Part shown: one piece after another, positions 59,785-64,000 of the stretch | Layout: each line of letters starts with the position of its first letter | Numbering within the stretch: the first letter of the stretch is position 1 | Origin: Halocaridina rubra | Taxonomy: Eukaryota > Arthropoda > Malacostraca > Decapoda > Atyidae | Reading direction: 5' to 3' | Assembly: GCA_037179515.1 (NCBI GenBank) | Contig: JAXCGZ010003829.1 | Span: 1 to 64,000, forward strand | DNA length: 64,000 nt | Notes under the pieces: model-generated | Database searches by the model: none | The model's input: only the letters and a program-made list of their open reading frames with translations | Told to the model about the DNA's origin: nothing | Translations under genes and position numbers: made by a program

Positions 59785-61119
59785 TTTTTTTTTTTTAAGA
59801 GTGTAACACCGGGACAGGCAAAAACTGCCCTCATCAACAAAGGCCCGGACACGAGAAAATACCAAGACGAAGGAAAAGAAAAAGGTTAAGGGCAAGGCAG
59901 AGAGGAGGCAATGTCACACAAAGGAAAACGACAGACAGAAAAAACAGTCAAAGTAAAGAGGACCCAGAGATATGGAGGACTAGGCTCTGAGATGACGATA
60001 GATCTGCTTTTTGAAGGATGAAAGGTCATAAGAATTAGAAAAGACAGAAGGAGGAAGAGAGTTCCAGAGTCTGGAGGTAGATGGGAAGAAGCAGTCGCTG
60101 CACCGACCAATCCGCGAGCTACAAATCTCCACACAGTACCTGTGAGATGAGGCCGCTTGGCGAGTGTTACGCGGCCTCGGCAGTGGAGGAGGGATGCAAC
60201 TCACCAACTCATCAGAGCAGCGATGGAAGTAGTAGCGATAGAAAAGCGAAAGGGAAGATACCTTACGGCGAAGAGAGAGAAAATCCAGGTTAGAAGTAAG
60301 AGAAGGATCATTAATGAGTCTGACTGCCTTAGATTCAACCCTATCAAGAAGATAAGTAAAGGAAGAAGCACCCCAGATGTGTGAGCAGTATTCTAAGCAG
60401 GAGCAGATAAGACCTTTGTAAATTTTAAGTAACTGCAATGAGGAAAAGTAATAACAAAAAGTAAACAAAACCCCCAAGTTTTTGGATGAAGATTTAGAAA
60501 TTTGGATTATGTGATTCCTCCAAGACAAGTTAGAGGCTATATGGATTCCTAATATATTGATAGAGTTAAGAGGGTAAATTTCATTAGTTTCGAAGACAAT
60601 AGGGTTATCAGCAGGAGAAGAAGATAAAGAGATAGCCAGAAACTGTGTCTTGGAGGCATTGAATTTAACTAAATTTTGAGTGCCCCATTCAGATACTCTC
60701 TGCAAATCAAAGTTGAGAGTAGAAGAAAGAGTGATACGAGATTGATTACGAGTAACAGATGAAGGTTGTGAAGAAAAGGCAGAGGAAAAGTGAAGGGTAG
60801 AATCATTGGCAAAGGCATGACGGAGAGAGGAAGATGGGGATTGTAGAAGATCATTGATGAAGAGAAGAAAGAGAGTAGGTGAAAGAACAGAGCCCTGTGT
60901 AACACCACTGGAAACAGAGAAAGGGCTAGATGTCGCGCCATCAACAAGTACAGATATAGAACGGTCAGTAAGAAAACTGGAAATCAGAGAACAGAAAGAA
61001 GGGGTAAAGCCATAGGCAGGGAGTTTGGAAAACAGAGCCTTGTGCCAGACTCTGGCAAAAGCCTTAGAGATATCAAGGGCGACAACAAAGGATTCCCCAT
61101 AGTTCCTCAGAGAAGATGA
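59785..61119 (-). pseudogene. J-family LINE, RT end and 3' UTR
   Basis: The minus-strand 3' part of the longest J copy. RT motifs: VVALDISKAFARVWHKAL, SSGVTQGSVLSPTLF (Pro to Thr) and RHAFANDSTLH (first catalytic Asp reads Asn). Then QRVSEWGTQNLVKFNASKTQ, NILGIHIASNLSWRN, CLEYCSHIWGASSF and the end FKKQIYRHLRA (59980). The UTR ends CTGTCCCGGTGTTACACTCT and a T/A run. The TGA at about 61118 replaces a Trp codon after YLTHV. Confidence 0.85.
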
Positions 61120-62191
61120 TCATACATGAGTAAGATAGGACAGGAGATCACCAGTGGATCTTGCCTTGCAGAAGCCGTACTGGTGATCGGAGATAAGTGA
61201 GTTAGATTCAAGGCATTTCAAGAAGAGAGCATTGAGCAAAGTTTCGAAAACTTTAGCAATAGAGGAGGTTAGAGCAATAGGTCGGTAGTTAGAAGGAATA
61301 GAGCGGTCACCCTTCTTAGGAACAGGTTGAACTAGAGCATGCTTCCAAGATGAAGGATAGATACTGGTTGACAGAATGAGGCGAAAAAGACGGCAAAGCA
61401 CGGGAGCCAGTTCATCTGCAAACTCCTTAAGGAACCTTGCAGGGATACCATCGGGACCAGATGCCTTGTTTGTCTTTAGTGAGCGAAGAACCTTATGAAC
61501 TTTGCGTGAAGAAAGGATAAGGGAGGGAATAGGGTTAGAGAGGGGAAAAGATTGAGGAACAGGTGCGCTGGAATCGTTGATAGAAGAGTTGGCAGAAAAA
61601 TGAGAGCCAAAGAGAGTGGCTTTGTCAGTGGGAGAGCAAGCTATAGAACCATCAGAACGAATGAGAGGGGGAAAGCTTGAGTTACAGAAGTTTTTGGAGA
61701 GGTTTTTGGCTAAGGACCAGAAGCATTTGTCAGTGGGAGAGGAGTCAAGGTCATCAACTTTTCTTCTTATAAAGGAAGCCTTAGACCCTCGAATCTGAGC
61801 TGTACAGCGATCCCTAGCTATAATAAAAGCAGAGCGAGTTAAATCGGAAGGAGAGGCTTGGTAAGATCGGTGAGCCTGATTCCTAGCCTGGATAGCCATG
61901 GAGCAGGCACGGTCAAACCAATGTTTAGGTGGAGAGAAAGTTTTTGTAGAAGAGGGGATGTATGCCTCCATTCCCACGGTCATGATCTCGGCAACTTTTA
62001 CAGCTACCCGATCAGGGTTGCGGGACCGAAAGCAGTAGTCATCCCATGGGAAGTCAAAGAGAAAGTTACGCAAATTTTCATATTGGGTTCGCACGAAGTG
62101 CCAAAGGCGGCGTTGAGTAGGAGGGATTGGTGTTTGGGAGCAAAAATGGAAGAGACAGAGATCATGGAGTGGTCAGATTTATGAAGAGGGG
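61120..62191 (-). pseudogene. J-family LINE, EN-RT linker and RT start
   Basis: An open 324-codon stretch: LRNFLFDFPWDDYCFRSRNP, MEAYIPSSTKTFSPPKHWF, SDLTRSAFIIARDRCTAQIR, PLIRSDGSIACSPTDKATL, KASGPDGIPARFLKEFADEL, NYRPIALTSSIAKVF and YGFCKARSTGDLLSYLTHV. It aligns with 50028-50780. The linker begins next to SINE S2, which splits the EN-linker junction. Confidence 0.88.
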
Positions 62192-62380
62192 AACAAACAA
62201 AAAAACCAACAAACTTTATTTCCATTTCATTATACAATGGGTATTCGTCAGCCGGGGCAAGCCCCAACCCCTCACTGTGGTGTCCAACCACAGCAGTTCC
62301 TGCCAGTAAACAGCTTAAACTCTCGGTCTTGGACGGGAACTGATCTTTCGACCTCGTGAATGTGAAGCCAGCACGTAGTT
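62192..62380 (-). mobile_element. SINE S2, 5'-truncated, inserted in J
   Basis: In the minus sense it starts CACGAGGTCGAAAGATC (box A part missing), keeps the two hairpin regions and ends GAATACCCATTGTATAATG, then AAATGGAAATAAAGTTTG and a T/G-rich tail (62196-62215). J sequence flanks it on both sides, when compared with the uninterrupted copy at 23860-23885. Truncation at the head fits target-primed reverse transcription. Confidence 0.82.
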
Positions 62381-63200
62381 TGAAGGGTTAGAAGTAAAAA
62401 ATAGGTCAAGAGTGTTTGCAGCATGTTCGTGACGATCAGGAACGCGAGTAGGATGTTGATAATTTGCTCCAGATCATGAGTAATAGAGAAAGCAAGAGCC
62501 TCGCTTCCTCCCACAGCAGTGTGAGAAGAATGAAGCCACTCACTGTGGTGTACATTGAAGTCTCCAATGTAGAGAACTTCGGCATGTGGGTGAGAAGATA
62601 GCAAGGACTCATGGCACGAGGAGAGATATTCAAAGAAAGACACAAACTCTGTGGAGTTTGGAGAACAGTAGCAGAAGCAAAGGATGATAGTGGTAGTGGA
62701 GAGATAGACTTTTAGCCAGAGAACTTCAAAGTCAGGAGATTCAAGGTCCATGAGCCTCACAGTAGGAGTGTTAATGTTGCAGTAGGCACAGACCCCACCT
62801 TTGGAACGAAAACGAGTATACAGATTATAGTGGGAGATTTGGAAAGGGTCAGTGGAAGCATGTATAGACAACTGGGTCTCAGATAGGAGGAGGAGGTTAG
62901 GGAGGAAAGTGCTCAAGTTCTGTTCCACAGACGAAAGATTAGAGTTCAGCCCATGAATGTTTGAATAGTGAAGAGTGAAAGAAGCAGATCTATTGGGAGG
63001 TGCAAGGTTAGGAGCAGAACCATTACTACCACCAGGCGTGTCTGCCCTCAAGCCAATGGTGGAGTCAAATGGTGGAATAGAAGTAAAATGGATGCTTAAT
63101 GTTTCAAGGACATCAGCACTAAAACATGATTTCATATTATTCAATTCATCCTTGGCTCTTCATCCTCTCTTACACTGTAATACGCATTAGTTGTTGCCGG
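62381..63200 (-). pseudogene. J-family LINE, EN part and 5' end
   Basis: The minus-strand frame 63144-62272 starts MNNMKSCFSADVLETL and shows EN: LHYSNIHGLNSNLSSVEQNL, LLLLSETQLS, FRSKGGVCAYCNI, FCYCSPNS, LYIGDFNVHHSEWL. A frameshift follows at LEQIIN, then ANTLDLFFTSNPS. It is the only J copy here with EN. No separate ORF1 was recognised upstream. Confidence 0.82.
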
Positions 63201-63249
63201 ATTGGTTGGTCATATCCGATAGGAAAATGTTATTATTATTTTGAATTCA

Positions 63250-64000
63250 TTTTTAAATGACATATAGGGAAATATTGTTGAGAAAAAAAAGTCTGAAAGA
63301 CCTTCAAGAATTCAAAGAAGTGTTCATTAGACGATACAGAACACAGGAAGAGATGGGAAAGATCAAAAACTTGTTGCAAGAGGCAAGAAGGTTAAATGAT
63401 GAAAGAAATGAAGAACAGAAGAAAAATTTTCGTTACAGAGTTCTTCCAGACAAAGGGGAGATAAAGAAGATAATGACAGAAGATCAGGGGATGGGGCCTC
63501 ATTAAGATTGTTATACACAAATGCTGATGGATTAGCTGGTAAGGCAGTAGAATTAAAATATAGGATTCACAACAGTAAGGCAGATATAGTAGCAATTACA
63601 GAGACTAAGTTGAGTGAGGACATAAACAATGTCACAGTTTTTCCTAAGGGCTTCAGAATACTAAGGGTTGAAAGATCTGAGAGGACTGGTGGAGGGATAG
63701 CACTGCTCATAAGTGAAAGGATTCAAGTTGAAGAAATAAACTTGGCTATAGAAAGTGAGTTCAAGGAATTTCTTGTTTCTCGCATAAATACTGGGTCAGA
63801 GAGCATTATAATAACTGTTGTATATAACCCACCAAGGAACCAAAATAGGCTTGAAGTTTATGAGGAAAGTCATATAGGTACTATTGAAGTCATAAACTCA
63901 GTTGTTAACATGGCACGGGAAAAAAAATGTAGGATTTTGATTATGGGAGACTTTAATCATAAAGAGATAGATTGGATAAATCTTGACCCACACAGTGGTG
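63250..64000 (+). pseudogene. CR1-like LINE, 5' part, cut by window end
   Basis: A plus-strand copy of the family at 2083-6515. A short N-terminal ORF (63257-63505: RTQEEMGKIKNLLQEARRLN, a charged coiled-coil-like stretch) stops at GMGPH. In another frame EN begins: LRLLYTNADGLAGK, IVAITETKLSEDIN, GGGIALLISERI, IITVVYNPPRNQ and ILIMGDFNHKEIDWI near 63950. No EN stop is seen up to the window edge, so this copy could be more intact than the others. Confidence 0.85.

Overview
This is a eukaryotic, intron-scale, repeat-dominated window. There are no operons, rRNA genes or CRISPR arrays. Nearly every protein-coding signal is a non-LTR retrotransposon (LINE) or a relic of one, set among very long dinucleotide and trinucleotide microsatellites. 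The combination of LINE families with RNase H, CR1-like, L2/CR1-like and RTE-like ORFs, BEL/Pao relics, tRNA-derived SINEs and extreme (TA)n/(TC)n tracts suggests an arthropod, most likely a decapod crustacean. That species guess is inference; no host gene confirms it.

Layout. (1) 1-6870: an I-like LINE with an RNase H domain, broken by a (TA)n tract, a small tRNA-derived SINE with a 13-bp target-site duplication (TSD), and a CR1-like LINE that itself holds a 5'-truncated CR1 copy. (2) 6871-20460: a decayed BEL/Pao LTR element, minus strand, split by an L2/CR1-like LINE 'D' (8648-18408, 7-bp TSD). D is split by an inverted copy 'B' of the same family, and B is split by a 677-bp solo LTR with a 4-bp TSD. 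(3) 21230-24740: a fragment of a second abundant LINE family ('J'), a CR1 fragment inserted in it, and poly(A)-tailed short repeats. (4) 24740-30060: the most unique-looking stretch. It has a possible host promoter and first exon (25735-26690), microsatellites and a fold-back. (5) 30066-35500: RTE-like RT, J fragment, microsatellites, minisatellite and SINE S2. (6) 35503-39196: L2/CR1-like LINE 'E', mosaic with B/D. (7) 40540-44615: RTE-like LINE G, split by J. (8) 45040-49925: decayed minisatellites, SINE S1 and microsatellites. (9) 49940-52090: J element. (10) 52911-58045: about 274-bp tandem satellite with a tRNA-like module in each monomer, split by RTE-like LINE F. (11) 58046-64000: CR1 relic, 460-bp MITE, long J element carrying SINE S2, and the 5' part of another CR1.

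How the parts relate. These are not genes in a pathway but a community of elements. The autonomous LINEs encode an apurinic-like endonuclease (EN) and a reverse transcriptase (RT), with ORF1 in L2/CR1-like elements. The SINEs encode no protein and must borrow this machinery. S2 ends in almost the same 3' sequence as LINE E, which points to E-like RT as its partner. All readings were made by eye. Clade names are judgements from motifs, not database hits.
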